A stretch of DNA of 64,000 nt, taken from assembly GCF_001696685.1 (NCBI RefSeq), contig NZ_MBFG01000004.1, positions 86,802 through 150,801 on the forward strand, given 5' to 3'. The translations under genes were made by a program, and so were the position numbers. Under the pieces are notes generated by a model, which did no database searches, was not told the origin of the DNA, and saw only the letters and a program-made list of their open reading frames with translations. Source of the DNA: Nosocomiicoccus ampullae (GTDB lineage: Bacteria > Bacillota > Bacilli > Staphylococcales > Salinicoccaceae). This document shows positions 47,737 through 58,495 of this stretch, piece after piece (position 1 is the first letter of the stretch; each line of letters starts with the position of its first letter).

Positions 47737-49031
47737 TGATCAGCAACGTTGTCAATTTCTTTAAGATCAAAGAAATCAGGCAGAAGATTGTATTTACACT
47801 TGCAATGCTTGTAATATTTAAAATTGGTACGTATATACCAGTTCCTGGCGTAGATCCGAGTGTGTTTGACACACAAGCTCAAGGTGGCGTACTAGACGTC
47901 ATGAACACATTCGGTGGTGGGGCACTTAAAAACTTCTCTATTTTTGCAATGGGGATTATGCCTTACATCACTGCTTCAATCGTTACGCAGTTACTGCAAA
48001 TGGACGTTGTACCAAAGTTTGCTGAATGGGCGCGACAAGGTGAAGTCGGACGACGTAAAATTGCTCAGTTTACGCGTTACTTTACAATCGTTTTAGCATT
48101 TATTCAGTCAATTGGTATGTCATTTGCATTCAACCAAATGTTTGGTGGTACGTTAATTAGTGATAACTCAGTTGGTTCATACCTAATTATCGCTATCGTA
48201 CTTACAACAGGTACTGCGTTTCTATTATGGCTTGGTGAACAAATCACTGAAAAAGGTGTAGGTAACGGTATTTCTATCATTATCTTCGCTGGTATTTTAG
48301 GATCATTACCAAGTGCATTAATTCAATTTTATGAACAACAATTTGTTGGCGCACAAGACAATACGATGGCTGTGTTAACAGTAGTTGGTATGGTTGTTGG
48401 TTTATTACTTCTTACTGCATTTGCGGTTTACGTTTTACAAGCGATTCGTAAAATTCCGATTCAATATGCAAGAGGTAAAGGTCGTCAAGCAATGCTTGCA
48501 CCACAAGCAACTTTCTTACCGCTAAAAGTTAACCCTGCAGGAGTTATCCCAGTTATCTTTGCGATGGCATTCTTAATGTTACCGCAATCTATATCACTAT
48601 TTTTCCAAGATAAAGAATGGGCAATTAAATTTGCTGAAGCTGCGAATCCAGCGTCTAATATCGGATTAGTGATTTACATCATTCTCATCATCTTGTTTGC
48701 GTACTTCTATGCGTTTGTACAAGTAAACCCTGAGAAGATGGCAGATAACTTAAAAAACCAAGGCAGTTACATTCCTGGTATTCGTCCAGGGAAAAACACG
48801 CAGACTTACATTACAAATGTTTTATATAGACTCGTATTTGTAGGTTCAATATTCTTAGCGTTTATTGCAGTGTTACCAATACTGCTAACTCGATTAATGG
48901 ATTTACCACAAACGATTCAGATCGGTGGTACAAGCCTACTCATCGTTATCGGGGTTGCGCTAGAAACTATGAAACAACTCGAAGCTCAAGCAGGACAAAG
49001 AGAGTACAGAGGGTTTAGACGCAATAGGTAA
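47736..49031 (+). CDS. secY: Protein translocase channel SecY
   Basis: A 431-residue, ten-helix channel of the Sec translocon, partner of SecE and SecG. PVPGVDP in the first loop, the plug region after it ([21 protein letters not shown]) and [22 protein letters not shown] are diagnostic. Translation is coupled to rplO by a one-base overlap. Confidence 0.98.
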   Translation: MISNVVNFFKIKEIRQKIVFTLAMLVIFKIGTYIPVPGVDPSVFDTQAQGGVLDVMNTFGGGALKNFSIFAMGIMPYITASIVTQLLQMDVVPKFAEWARQGEVGRRKIAQFTRYFTIVLAFIQSIGMSFAFNQMFGGTLISDNSVGSYLIIAIVLTTGTAFLLWLGEQITEKGVGNGISIIIFAGILGSLPSALIQFYEQQFVGAQDNTMAVLTVVGMVVGLLLLTAFAVYVLQAIRKIPIQYARGKGRQAMLAPQATFLPLKVNPAGVIPVIFAMAFLMLPQSISLFFQDKEWAIKFAEAANPASNIGLVIYIILIILFAYFYAFVQVNPEKMADNLKNQGSYIPGIRPGKNTQTYITNVLYRLVFVGSIFLAFIAVLPILLTRLMDLPQTIQIGGTSLLIVIGVALETMKQLEAQAGQREYRGFRRNR

Positions 49032-49041
49032 ACACGTATAG

Positions 49042-49706
<665 letters not shown>

Positions 49707-49707
<1 letters not shown>

Positions 49708-49735
49708 TATTCACCTTGAGTCTTTAGGTGAATAT
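49707..49735 (+). other. Intra-operon hairpin after adk
   Basis: A perfect 10-bp stem ATATTCACCT / AGGTGAATAT overlaps the adk stop codon and lacks a T run. It may be a processing or stability element between adk and infA, where many Bacillales carry the map gene. Confidence 0.5.
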
Positions 49736-49815
49736 CTCATCAGTCCTTAAATATAAGTGGTTTCACCTGAAGACAAGCAAAACAAAGAGTTTAAACTGTA
49801 AAGGAGGAATATAAA

Positions 49816-50034
49816 GTGAGTAAAGAGGGCGTTATTGAATTAGAAGGTCTTGTAAAAGAGACATTACCAAACGCACAGTTCAAAGTAGAACTTGAAAACG
49901 GCCATGAGATTACAGCTCATGTGTCTGGTAAAATTCGTATGAACTATATTCGAATCCTTCCTGGAGATAAAGTAACAGTTGAAATGTCACCGTATGACTT
50001 AACTAAAGGAAGAATCACTTATCGTTTTAAATAA
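49816..50034 (+). CDS. infA: Translation initiation factor IF-1
   Basis: A 72-residue S1-fold protein that blocks the A site during initiation: [20 protein letters not shown] and [18 protein letters not shown]. It starts with GTG at 49816 behind AAGGAGGAA, in a 108-bp gap after adk. Confidence 0.98.
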   Translation: MSKEGVIELEGLVKETLPNAQFKVELENGHEITAHVSGKIRMNYIRILPGDKVTVEMSPYDLTKGRITYRFK

Positions 50035-50050
50035 GGACTCCAATTATTAA

Positions 50051-50176
<126 letters not shown>

Positions 50177-50197
50177 TAAATAACGGAGGTGTAAATA

Positions 50198-50563
50198 ATG
50201 GCTCGTATAGCAGGAGTTGACATTCCACGTAATAAACGTGTAGTAATCTCATTAACTTATATTTACGGTATCGGTAAATCGAGATCTTCTGAAATTCTTA
50301 AAGAAGCAGGCGTTAACGAAGACACGCGTGTACAAGACTTAACAGAAGATGAGTTAAACAAAATTCGTGAAGTTGTAGACAACTACAAACTTGAAGGTGA
50401 CTTACGCCGTGATGAAAACTTAGACGTTAAACGTCTTTTAGAAATCGCATCATACAGAGGTATCCGTCACCGTCGTGGCTTACCAGTTCGTGGTCAAAAG
50501 ACTAAGAACAACGCGAGAACGCGTAAAGGTCCTAAGAAAACAATCGCGAACAAGAAGAAGTAA
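50198..50563 (+). CDS. rpsM: Ribosomal protein S13
   Basis: A 121-residue head protein contacting the P-site t[22 protein letters not shown] and [19 protein letters not shown] are diagnostic. CGGAGGTG precedes the ATG. Confidence 0.98.
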   Translation: MARIAGVDIPRNKRVVISLTYIYGIGKSRSSEILKEAGVNEDTRVQDLTEDELNKIREVVDNYKLEGDLRRDENLDVKRLLEIASYRGIRHRRGLPVRGQKTKNNARTRKGPKKTIANKKK

Positions 50564-50590
50564 TTAACAAGTAAGGGAGGAGTATTATAA

Positions 50591-50986
50591 ATGGCTCGTA
50601 ATCAATCACGTACATCACGTAAACGTAGAGTGAAGAAAAATGTTGAATCAGGAATTGCACACATTCGTTCAACATTCAACAATACAATTGTAACGATCAC
50701 GGATGATTTCGGAAACGCACTATCATGGTCATCTGCTGGTGCATTAGGATTTAAAGGTTCTAAGAAATCTACTCCATTCGCAGCACAAATGGCTTCTGAA
50801 ACTGCTTCTAAAGCGGCAATGGAACACGGTCTTAAAACTGTAGAAGTAACAGTAAAAGGACCTGGTGCAGGACGTGAATCTGCAATTCGTGCATTACAAT
50901 CAGCTGGATTAGAGATTACATCTATTAAAGACGTAACTCCAGTTCCACACAACGGTTGTCGTCCACCAAAACGTCGTCGTGTATAA
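50591..50986 (+). CDS. rpsK: Ribosomal protein S11
   Basis: A 131-residue platform protein with [18 protein letters not shown] and [24 protein letters not shown] precedes the ATG. Confidence 0.98.
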   Translation: MARNQSRTSRKRRVKKNVESGIAHIRSTFNNTIVTITDDFGNALSWSSAGALGFKGSKKSTPFAAQMASETASKAAMEHGLKTVEVTVKGPGAGRESAIRALQSAGLEITSIKDVTPVPHNGCRPPKRRRV

Positions 50987-51047
50987 TTAACGATGATAAA
51001 ACACATTGCGCAATTAAACGGCGGTAATAGGGAGGAAAAAGTAAACA

Positions 51048-51992
51048 ATGATTGAAATCGAAAAACCTAGAATTGAAACAGTAGAACTAACGGAAGATTC
51101 TAAGTTTGGTAAGTTTGTTGTAGAGCCTCTAGAAAGAGGATATGGAACAACGCTTGGGAACTCCTTACGTCGCATTCTTTTATCATCTTTACCTGGTGCG
51201 GCAGTAAAGACAGTCGAATTCGAAAACGTACTACATGAATTCTCAACAATTGAGAACGTCATCGAAGATGTTACAACGATCATCACAAACATTAAAAGTT
51301 TAGCGTTAAAAATCTATTCAGAAGAAGATAAAACGTTAGAAATTGATGTTACAGACGAAGGTGTTGTAACTGCAGGAGATATTATCCACGACAGTGACGT
51401 TGAGATTTTAAACCCAGAGTTAAAAATCGCAACCGTAGCAAAAGGTGGAGTCCTAAGAGTACGCATGATTGCTGGACGCGGACGCGGTTATGCTTTATCT
51501 GAAGCGAACAACAAAAGCGACCTACCAATCGGAGTAATTCCAGTAGACTCTATTTACACACCAGTAAAACGTGTCAACTACACAGTAGAAAGCACACGTG
51601 TCGGTCAAAATGCGAACTTCGATAAGTTAACATTAGATGTATGGACAGACGGATCAATTACACCGCTTGAATCTATTTCACTTGGTGCAAAAATCTTAAC
51701 TGAACATTTAAACATCTTTGTCGACTTAACAGACGAAGCGCAAAATGCTGAAATTATGGTGGAAAAAGAAGAAGACCAAAAAGAAAAAGTACTTGAAATG
51801 TCTATCGAAGAACTCGACTTATCTGTACGTTCTTACAACTGCTTAAAACGTGCAGGCATTAACTCAGTTCAAGAGTTAACAGAGAAAACAGAAGCAGACA
51901 TGATGAAAGTACGTAATCTAGGACGTAAGTCTTTAGACGAAGTTAAAAATAAATTAGATGACCTTGGATTAGAATTACGCCAAGAAGATTAA
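51048..51992 (+). CDS. rpoA: RNA polymerase alpha subunit
   Basis: A 314-residue subunit that nucleates RNA polymerase assembly. The N-terminal dimer domain has [20 protein letters not shown]; the C-terminal domain (about 245-310) has [19 protein letters not shown] and [12 protein letters not shown] for DNA and activator contact. GGGAGGA precedes the ATG. Confidence 0.99.
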   Translation: MIEIEKPRIETVELTEDSKFGKFVVEPLERGYGTTLGNSLRRILLSSLPGAAVKTVEFENVLHEFSTIENVIEDVTTIITNIKSLALKIYSEEDKTLEIDVTDEGVVTAGDIIHDSDVEILNPELKIATVAKGGVLRVRMIAGRGRGYALSEANNKSDLPIGVIPVDSIYTPVKRVNYTVESTRVGQNANFDKLTLDVWTDGSITPLESISLGAKILTEHLNIFVDLTDEAQNAEIMVEKEEDQKEKVLEMSIEELDLSVRSYNCLKRAGINSVQELTEKTEADMMKVRNLGRKSLDEVKNKLDDLGLELRQED

Positions 51993-52011
51993 TTAAAGAG
52001 GAGGTATAAGA

Positions 52012-52389
52012 ATGGCTTACAGAAAACTCGGTCGTGACTCAGCACACAGAAAATCTATGCTTAGAAACCTTGCGACATCATTAATCGTTGAAGAACGCAT
52101 CGTTACAACAGAAAAGCGTGCTAAAGAGCTACGTAAAGTTGTAGATCGTCTTGTAACTTTAGGTAAGCGTGGAGACGTAGCATCTAGACGTCGTGCTGCT
52201 GAAACGGTACAAAACGTTACGTTAGTAAACGAAGATGGTTCAACAACAACTGCATTACAAAAATTATTTGATGATATCGCACCTCGTTTTGAAGAACGTC
52301 AAGGTGGATACACAAGCATTAAAAAACTTGGTGAGCGTCGTGGAGACGGTGCAGAACAAGTGATTATTGAATTTGTTGAGGGTGCTTAA
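52012..52389 (+). CDS. rplQ: Ribosomal protein L17
   Basis: A 125-residue protein, [20 protein letters not shown], last gene of the S10-spc-alpha cluster. GAGGAGGT precedes the ATG, and a terminator follows. Confidence 0.98.
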   Translation: MAYRKLGRDSAHRKSMLRNLATSLIVEERIVTTEKRAKELRKVVDRLVTLGKRGDVASRRRAAETVQNVTLVNEDGSTTTALQKLFDDIAPRFEERQGGYTSIKKLGERRGDGAEQVIIEFVEGA

Positions 52390-52446
52390 ACCTCTTATTA
52401 AAGCAGTATGAGTGTTACGATAGATTTACTTCTGTCTAGCTCTTAA

Positions 52447-52503
52447 GTATCCTGCAAAACTATGAATTGCGCGACTCTTTTGCAGGGTACGCGCTTTTTT
52501 ATT
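52447..52503 (+). terminator. Terminator of the S10-spc-alpha cluster
   Basis: A 13-bp stem (52447-52459 with 52478-52490, one G-U pair), an 18-base loop, then GCGC and a T run. Confidence 0.85.
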
Positions 52504-52528
52504 TAACTATTTTAAAGAAGGTGGAAAT

Positions 52529-53317
52529 ATGATTTCACTTAAAAATGTTTCATACAAATATAGCCACAGCAGTCGATACGCATTAAATCATATTTCTATC
52601 GACTTTAAAAAATCAGAATTTGTGTCGATTATCGGACATAACGGTTCTGGTAAAAGTACGTTAGTAAAAATCATAATGGGTATACTCACTCCAACTGAAG
52701 GGGATGTGTATATCGATGGAGAAAAAGTGACACAAGACAATTTCCAAGACATTCGCGAAAAATTTGCGATTGTGTTTCAAAATCCGGATAACCAGTTTGT
52801 CGGAGCAACAGTCGAAGATGATGTTGCGTTTGGGTTAGAAAATCGTGGTGTTCCACATGAAACAATGAAAGATAAAGTGGAATCTGCTTTAAGGGAAGTC
52901 GGTATGTGGGAGTTTAGAACACATGAACCCCATCGTCTTTCTGGTGGTCAAAAGCAACGTGTTGCGATTGCTGGAGCGCTTGTGACGGACCCAGACGTGT
53001 TAATTATGGATGAATCGACGTCGATGTTAGACCCGACTGGTAGAAGGGATATTTTATCTTTACTTAAAAACATACATAAAACGAGAGAGACGACGATCAT
53101 TTACATTACGCATGACTTAACTGAAATTGAAGACAGTGATTACGCATATGTGATGCGTGATGGTAAAATTCGTAGCGAAGGTCAAGTGTATGAAATCTAT
53201 CAAGACACGGATGTGTTAAAAGAGAGTAATTTAGTGCTTCCATTTAATATTGTGTTGTCCGAAGCGTTAATGAACGGAGAATATATGTCATACGAAGAGT
53301 TGGTGGAACGTCTATGA
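52529..53317 (+). CDS. ecfA1: ECF transporter ATPase A1
   Basis: One of two ATPases of the energy-coupling factor module, which drives vitamin and metal uptake with exchangeable S components. The 262-residue protein has Walker A GHNGSGKST (36-44), Q-loop FQNPDNQF, signature LSGGQKQR and Walker B VLIMDEST. The gene overlaps ecfA2 by four bases. AAGGTGGA precedes the ATG. Confidence 0.96.
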   Translation: MISLKNVSYKYSHSSRYALNHISIDFKKSEFVSIIGHNGSGKSTLVKIIMGILTPTEGDVYIDGEKVTQDNFQDIREKFAIVFQNPDNQFVGATVEDDVAFGLENRGVPHETMKDKVESALREVGMWEFRTHEPHRLSGGQKQRVAIAGALVTDPDVLIMDESTSMLDPTGRRDILSLLKNIHKTRETTIIYITHDLTEIEDSDYAYVMRDGKIRSEGQVYEIYQDTDVLKESNLVLPFNIVLSEALMNGEYMSYEELVERL

Positions 53318-54168
53318 ATATAAGTCTAGAGAACGTGACATTAGTCTACCAAAGGAAAACACCATTTGAATTTAAAGCGTTAAATAACATCACGACACAA
53401 TTTGAACAAGGTAAATTTTACGGTGTCATCGGACATACAGGTAGTGGGAAGTCAACGCTCGTACAAATGTTAAATGGACTTATTTTACCGACAGAAGGAG
53501 AAGTCAATGTCGGTGACCATGTATTAACTAGAAAAGCGAAATATAAAATCATTCACGACGTTAAAAAACGTGTGGGGATCGTCTTTCAGTTCCCTGAACA
53601 CCAGCTGTTCGATGAAACCGTCCTTAAAGACGTCTCATTTGGACCGATGAATATGGGAAAGTCTAAAGAACAAGCAGAAGCTATATCTAAAAAATATTTA
53701 GAACTGCTAAACGTTGATGAATCATTATTTGATCAGTCACCGTTTGATTTATCTGGTGGGCAAATGCGTAAAATTGCGCTCGCAGGTATACTATCGATGG
53801 AACCAGACGTACTTATATTAGACGAACCAACGGCAGGACTAGACCCACTCAGCCATATTAAAACGATGGAGTTATTTAAATCGTTACACGAAACGCTCGG
53901 GATTACAGTCATACTCGTCACGCACGATATGAACGACGTGTTTAACTATACTGATGAGGTGAAAGTACTCTCTAAAGGACATCTCGTCGCTGAAGGGAAT
54001 ACGCATGAACTCTTACAAGATGAAGCACTCTTAAAAGAGTATCAACTAGAAGTTCCAAACGTCGTACGCCTCGTTCATGATTTACGTAAAAAAGGATATA
54101 CGTTAGACGAAATGCCTCAAAATATACAGTCATTCATACGTATGTATAAGGGGGTATTCGATGTTTGA
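53314..54168 (+). CDS. ecfA2: ECF transporter ATPase A2
   Basis: The second ECF ATPase, 284 residues, with Walker A GHTGSGKST (40-48), FQFPEHQLFDETVLKDVSFGP (the Q-loop typical of A2), LSGGQMRK and Walker B VLILDEPTAGLDP. It overlaps both neighbours (four bases with ecfA1, eight with ecfT). Confidence 0.96.
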   Translation: MNISLENVTLVYQRKTPFEFKALNNITTQFEQGKFYGVIGHTGSGKSTLVQMLNGLILPTEGEVNVGDHVLTRKAKYKIIHDVKKRVGIVFQFPEHQLFDETVLKDVSFGPMNMGKSKEQAEAISKKYLELLNVDESLFDQSPFDLSGGQMRKIALAGILSMEPDVLILDEPTAGLDPLSHIKTMELFKSLHETLGITVILVTHDMNDVFNYTDEVKVLSKGHLVAEGNTHELLQDEALLKEYQLEVPNVVRLVHDLRKKGYTLDEMPQNIQSFIRMYKGVFDV

Positions 54169-54958
54169 TTCGATGCTACTTGGTCGTTATATTCCTGGAG
54201 ATAGTGTCATTCATAAACTCGATGCACGCGCGAAATTAATCGCGACGGCACTATTTATGATTATCGTGTTTTTTGCGAACAACTTAGTAACGTACTTACT
54301 TTTAATTGCCTTTGTACTCATCGTTTTAAAGCTCGCAAAACTCGGTATTATGTTCGTATTAAACGGACTTAAGATTATACTCGTACTACTCATATTTACG
54401 TTTTTAATGCACCTATTCTTAACAAAAGGTGGTCCGGTACTCATCGATGCTAAAATATTTACGATTGAGTTAGAAGGGTTGATCAGAGGTTTATATATAT
54501 CAACGAGACTCATTATGCTCGTCATCGTAACGACGATCATGACACTGACGACAAGTCCGATTTCATTAACGGACGGCTTAGAAAAACTCGCATCACCGTT
54601 AAAAATGTTTAAAGTACCTGTCCATGAAATCGCGATGATGACGTCGATTAGTTTAAGATTTATACCGACGTTAATGGATGAGACAGATAAAATAATAAAA
54701 GCACAATCATCTAGAGGATCGACATTTATGACAGGTCCAGTAAAAGACCGTATAAAAGCACTCATTCCTATCGTCATACCGCTATTTATATCTGCGTTTC
54801 AAAGAGCAGAAGATATGGCAGTTGCAATGGAAGTAAGAGGCTATAAGGGAGACGAAGGACGTACGCACTACCGACTCCTTATATGGCATAAAAGAGACAC
54901 GATTGCGCTTATTATATTAGTACTATTTGGAGTACTACTGTGGGTGTTAAGAACATGA
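54161..54958 (+). CDS. ecfT: ECF transporter membrane coupling protein T
   Basis: A 265-residue membrane protein joining the ATPases to the S components. It has four to five hydrophobic helices and the two coupling-helix motifs with Ala-Arg-Gly pattern (QSSRGSTF and MEVRGYKGDEGRT). The start overlaps ecfA2, and the stop overlaps truA (ATGA). Confidence 0.95.
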   Translation: MFDSMLLGRYIPGDSVIHKLDARAKLIATALFMIIVFFANNLVTYLLLIAFVLIVLKLAKLGIMFVLNGLKIILVLLIFTFLMHLFLTKGGPVLIDAKIFTIELEGLIRGLYISTRLIMLVIVTTIMTLTTSPISLTDGLEKLASPLKMFKVPVHEIAMMTSISLRFIPTLMDETDKIIKAQSSRGSTFMTGPVKDRIKALIPIVIPLFISAFQRAEDMAVAMEVRGYKGDEGRTHYRLLIWHKRDTIALIILVLFGVLLWVLRT

Positions 54959-55725
54959 CACGTATATTATTAAAAATAACGTATAACGGTAAAGAGTTTG
55001 ATGGGTGGCAGTATCAGCAAAACCGTCGTACTGTTCAAGGTGAAATTGAACGTGCATTAAAATCTGTACACCGTGAATTTATAAGAATTCACCCAGCGTC
55101 ACGTACAGATAAGCACGTTCATGCACTTGAACAATACGCACACTTTGACACGACACTCGATATCGATCCTGAGAAGTGGTCGTTTATATTAAACAACAAA
55201 CTTTCAGGAGACATCCGTATTATAGAGTCAAAAGAGATCGACCCGGAGTATCACGTAAGGTATCACTCGAAAGGAAAAGTATACCGGTACAAAATGTACT
55301 TCGGAGAACCATCTCCTTTTAAATACGGGTTAGAAACACATGTGAAAGATGAATTAAACATCGACAAAATGCGAGAAGCGGCCGAGTCCTTTATCGGCAC
55401 ACATGACTTTACAAGTTTCTCGAGTGCAAAAACTGTCATTGAAAACAAAGTGAGACATATATACAAACTCGATATAATCGAGACAACAAATGGGTTAGAA
55501 ATCGTCATTATGGGGTCAGGTTTTTTATATAACATGGTGCGAATTATCGTATCTTATTTACTTGAAGTTGGTAAAGGTAATAGAAATCCAAAATCTACAA
55601 AAGAAAACATCGAAAACAAAGACCGAACGCAAAATCCAAAAGTTGCACCAGCAGGTGGGTTATATTTAGAGCGTATATTTTTAACAGAAGAAGAACAAGG
55701 CGATTATTTAAAAGAAAACACGTGA
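54955..55725 (+). CDS. truA: tRNA pseudouridine synthase A
   Basis: Makes pseudouridine at tRNA positions 38-40. The 256-residue protein has the catalytic aspartate (Asp52) in HPASRTDKHVHALEQ; most relatives have GRTDxGVHA, and the staphylococcal form is SSRTDRGVHA, so the K-H pair here is slightly unusual. GSGFLYNMVRIIV is the second signature. Start ATG 54955 overlaps the ecfT stop. Confidence 0.95.
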   Translation: MTRILLKITYNGKEFDGWQYQQNRRTVQGEIERALKSVHREFIRIHPASRTDKHVHALEQYAHFDTTLDIDPEKWSFILNNKLSGDIRIIESKEIDPEYHVRYHSKGKVYRYKMYFGEPSPFKYGLETHVKDELNIDKMREAAESFIGTHDFTSFSSAKTVIENKVRHIYKLDIIETTNGLEIVIMGSGFLYNMVRIIVSYLLEVGKGNRNPKSTKENIENKDRTQNPKVAPAGGLYLERIFLTEEEQGDYLKENT

Positions 55726-55730
55726 TACCG

Positions 55731-55760
55731 TTGACTTTTAACGTAAAGGTGCGTTATAAT
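55731..55760 (+). promoter_or_regulatory. Promoter of rplM-rpsI
   Basis: TTGACT (55731-55736) and TATAAT (55755-55760) separated by 18 bases, directly behind truA. Confidence 0.75.
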
Positions 55761-55765
55761 TACTA

Positions 55766-55826
55766 ACGGTATAAATTTATATCACACACTGATAAGCCCC
55801 GGAACTTATCTTTTGTAAGATATAAC
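55766..55826 (+). ncRNA. Candidate L13 leader (ribosomal autoregulation)
   Basis: The rplM leader can form GATAAG/CTTATC around CCCCGGAA (55791-55810) or, instead, TATCTT/AAGATA with the following bases (about 55807-55822); the two share CTTATC and exclude each other. A leader at this place binds L13 in other Firmicutes. The match to that family is inferred from position and general shape. Confidence 0.5.
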
Positions 55827-55880
55827 ATGAACAATTAAATTAGAAAATTAGAAACTTTTTTTATTTTGGAGGGCAAAACA

Positions 55881-56318
55881 ATGCGTCAAACATTTATGGC
55901 TAACGAGTCAAACATTGAGCGTAAATGGTACGTAATTGATGCTGAAGGACAAACATTAGGTCGTCTTTCAACAGAAGTTGCATCAATCTTACGTGGTAAA
56001 CATAAACCAACATACACGCCACACGTTGACACTGGTGACTACGTGATCATCATCAACGCTGGTAAAGTTGAATTAACAGGAAACAAATTAAGTCAAAAAG
56101 TATACTACAGACACACTGGTCACCCAGGTGGAATTAAAGAAGTAACAGCTGGAGAGTTAAGAGAAACTTACCCAGTTCGTTTAATCGAAAAATCTGTAAA
56201 AGGTATGCTACCTAAAAACTCTTTAGGCGACAAACAACTTAGCAAATTATTCGTATATGAAGCAGACACGCATCCACATGCGGCACAACAACCTGAAAAC
56301 TACGAGTTACGTGGTTAA
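55881..56318 (+). CDS. rplM: Ribosomal protein L13
   Basis: A 145-residue early-assembly protein: [19 protein letters not shown] and [17 protein letters not shown] are diagnostic. ATG 55881 follows GGAGGGC; the earlier start at 55866 overlaps that site. It is first in a two-gene operon with rpsI. Confidence 0.98.
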   Translation: MRQTFMANESNIERKWYVIDAEGQTLGRLSTEVASILRGKHKPTYTPHVDTGDYVIIINAGKVELTGNKLSQKVYYRHTGHPGGIKEVTAGELRETYPVRLIEKSVKGMLPKNSLGDKQLSKLFVYEADTHPHAAQQPENYELRG

Positions 56319-56337
56319 GGATTAGGAGGTAAACACA

Positions 56338-56730
56338 TTGGCTAAAGTAGAATATAGAGGAACTGGACGTCGTAAAAAGTCAATCGCACGTGTACGTCTT
56401 GTACCAGGTGAAGGTAACGTAACGATCAACAATCGTGACATGAGAGAATACCTTCCATTTGAAAGCTTAATCTTAGACTTAAACCAACCATTCGCTGTTA
56501 CTGAAACAGAAGGTAACTATGATGTATTAGTAAACGTACACGGTGGTGGATTCACAGGACAAGCTCAAGCAATCCGTCACGGAATTGCGCGTGCATTATT
56601 AGAAGCAAACCCTGAACACCGCGCTGAATTAAAACGTGCTGGTCTCTTAACACGTGACCCACGTATGAAAGAGCGTATGAAACCAGGTCTTAAGAAAGCT
56701 CGTAAAGCACCACAATTCTCTAAACGTTAA
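56338..56730 (+). CDS. rpsI: Ribosomal protein S9
   Basis: A 130-residue protein whose C-terminal lysine/arginine tail (QFSKR) reaches the P-site tRNA. It starts with TTG at 56338 behind TAGGAGGT. The coding end (56671-56698, encoding ERMKPGLKK) recurs at 58798-58825, as expected for an integration site. Resistance islands of Macrococcus use this same gene end. The copy here is full length. Confidence 0.98.
   Translation: MAKVEYRGTGRRKKSIARVRLVPGEGNVTINNRDMREYLPFESLILDLNQPFAVTETEGNYDVLVNVHGGGFTGQAQAIRHGIARALLEANPEHRAELKRAGLLTRDPRMKERMKPGLKKARKAPQFSKR
56671..56698 (+). repeat. rpsI 3'-end core, left copy (att-like)
   Basis: A 28-nt stretch inside the rpsI 3' end matches 58798-58825 at 26 of 28 positions. 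It is the likely recombination core for islands entering at rpsI. Confidence 0.65.
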
Positions 56731-57055
56731 TATGCTGGAATTGTTGCAAACTTGTTTGCATACAAGTCCAGTACGCAAATTGCATAGCAATTTGTGTTCA
56801 TATAAAAATTACAAGCACTTCTCGAGAAATCGAGGAGTGCTTTTTTGTGTTTTCTAATTTTGCTAGTTACCATATTTTAATATCCCGAAAGAAATTATTT
56901 TGTTTTAAAGCTTTTAAATATTCACTGATTTGAAGAAGTATGAAACTTGTGAGATTTCTTGAGGATTCAAATATCATTTATAATGATAATCGATAAGCAC
57001 ATATGATTGAATGATATAATAGGATCAATAAGATGATTGATTGCGAGGTTTAAAT
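56731..57055 (+). other. Gap after rpsI with stacked hairpins and a promoter
   Basis: From the left it holds a long hairpin closed by CTGGA/TCCAG (56735-56771, inner GCAAAC/GTTTGC), a perfect hairpin CAAATTGC/GCAATTTG (56776-56794), the rpsI terminator (56813-56848), then AT-rich DNA with TATAAT at 57015-57020, a likely -10 for the AlbA_2 gene. No gene is seen. Confidence 0.6.
56813..56848 (+). terminator. rpsI terminator, repeat copy 1
   Basis: A 13-bp stem AAGCACTTCTCGA / TCGAGGAGTGCTT around GAAA (56813-56842, one G-U or mismatch-free depending on pairing), then a T run. The same hairpin recurs at 58848 and 63024. Confidence 0.9.
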
Positions 57056-58495
57056 ATGACTGTAAGAGAAGAATATATTAAATTTTTGCAAACTGAGGCT
57101 GAAGGACAGCTTCTAGATAGAAAGAGAGCGTCTATAAATCCTAAAGATGTAGCTCAACAAATTAGTGCATTTGCAAATGCTGAAGGTGGAAAACTTGTAA
57201 TTGGCATTGAAGATAATGGTGAGATTTCAGGATTTAATCATACAAAAGCAAAAAAGAAAGAACTGTATATTGAGGCACCCTTCGAATATTTGTATAGAAT
57301 ACCTAAATATAAACATGAAATAATAGAGGTGAAGAAACACGATGGAACTATGGATGAAATTCTTGTTTTCGATATTGAACCTAGTTATGATGCCATTATC
57401 ACCTTAAAAGATGACTCAGTATATTTAAGAATTAGTGATAAAAGTAGAAAATTGACGCACAACCAAATTACAAATTTAGAATACGATCGTGGTTCACGTC
57501 GTTTTGAAGAAGAACTGGTTGAGCATTCTAGTATCGAAGATGTAGATAAAATGTTAACTAGAGAATTTAAACAATTACTTAATACAAACGTAGATGATGA
57601 AAAATTATTAAAAGCTAGAGGGTTTATGCGTGAAGGAAAATTGACAGTTGCCGGTTTGTTGCTGTTTAGTAACAATATTAGTGTCTATTTGCCGAGTGCT
57701 AGAATCCGTTTTATGAGATATGAAGGTAATAAAGAAGAATCTGGAACAAGACTTAATGTAGTAAAAGATATTACATTTGATAAAGCTTTACCGATAGCAA
57801 TTAGGGAAGCAAGAGATTTTATCAATACACAACTACGAGAATACACTTTCTTAGGAAAAGAAGGAAAGTTTATAACGTTACCAGAATACCCTGAATTTGC
57901 TTGGTTTGAAGGAATGATAAATGCGATTGTACATCGTAGATATGATAACCAAGGAGATCACATAAGAATAAAAATGTTTGACGACAGACTAGAAATTAGT
58001 AGCCCAGGCGCATTACCTGCTTCAGTTACGTTAGAGAATATTAAAGAAGAACGATATTCAAGGAATCCAAAATTAGCTGCGGCATTAACTCAATATAAAT
58101 GGGTAAGGGAATCAAACGAAGGAGTTGGTCGTATTTTTGACGAAATGAAGGAATATTTCCTAGATGACCCCGTTTATTCAGAACCTAATAACAGTTCAGT
58201 ACAATTAACTTTGAAGAATAACATTGTGGCTAGAAAAGAAAGAGAAATGAGTCGAGTGAGTAATATAATAACACCTGAATTATTTGAAAGTTTAAATGAG
58301 CAACAAGAATTAATTGTGAGACATTTGTATAATGAGGGAGAATTAACAGCATCTAAAATTGCAAGTATTATTCAAAGATCTGCTCCTACGGCTAGAAAAA
58401 GATTGAAAGAATTGGAAGAAATGAATATTGTATCGACACATGGATCAAGTAAAAATGATCCGAAGAGAACATATTATTTAATCGGTTTTGAGTAA
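57056..58495 (+). CDS. AlbA_2 (Schlafen-type) / HATPase / HTH protein
   Basis: A 479-residue protein. Residues 15-130 form an AlbA_2 (Schlafen-like) domain (ISAFANAEGGKLVIGIEDNG), 270-375 an HATPase_c_4-type region (AWFEGMINAIVHRRYDN, FDDRLEISSPGALP), and 405-470 a winged helix-turn-helix (LTASKIASIIQRSAPTARKRL). Such proteins are usually called transcriptional regulators, and some AlbA_2 proteins act in phage defence. It lies alone between two rpsI-end copies, so it is probably island cargo. Its stop codon forms the first of six TTTCGAGTAA-like boxes, possible targets of its own HTH. ATG 57056 follows GAGGTTT. Confidence 0.8.
   Translation: MTVREEYIKFLQTEAEGQLLDRKRASINPKDVAQQISAFANAEGGKLVIGIEDNGEISGFNHTKAKKKELYIEAPFEYLYRIPKYKHEIIEVKKHDGTMDEILVFDIEPSYDAIITLKDDSVYLRISDKSRKLTHNQITNLEYDRGSRRFEEELVEHSSIEDVDKMLTREFKQLLNTNVDDEKLLKARGFMREGKLTVAGLLLFSNNISVYLPSARIRFMRYEGNKEESGTRLNVVKDITFDKALPIAIREARDFINTQLREYTFLGKEGKFITLPEYPEFAWFEGMINAIVHRRYDNQGDHIRIKMFDDRLEISSPGALPASVTLENIKEERYSRNPKLAAALTQYKWVRESNEGVGRIFDEMKEYFLDDPVYSEPNNSSVQLTLKNNIVARKEREMSRVSNIITPELFESLNEQQELIVRHLYNEGELTASKIASIIQRSAPTARKRLKELEEMNIVSTHGSSKNDPKRTYYLIGFE

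Noticed and set aside
49757..49774. Third parS-like sequence near the infA leader (GGTTTCACCTGAAGAC)
   Set aside because: The central CACGTG/CACATG core and right arm are broken; too many mismatches compared with the two clear sites.
56970..56995. Fur-box-like ATAATGATAATCGATAA upstream of the AlbA_2 gene
   Set aside because: Only a partial match, with the right half poorly conserved, in very AT-rich DNA.
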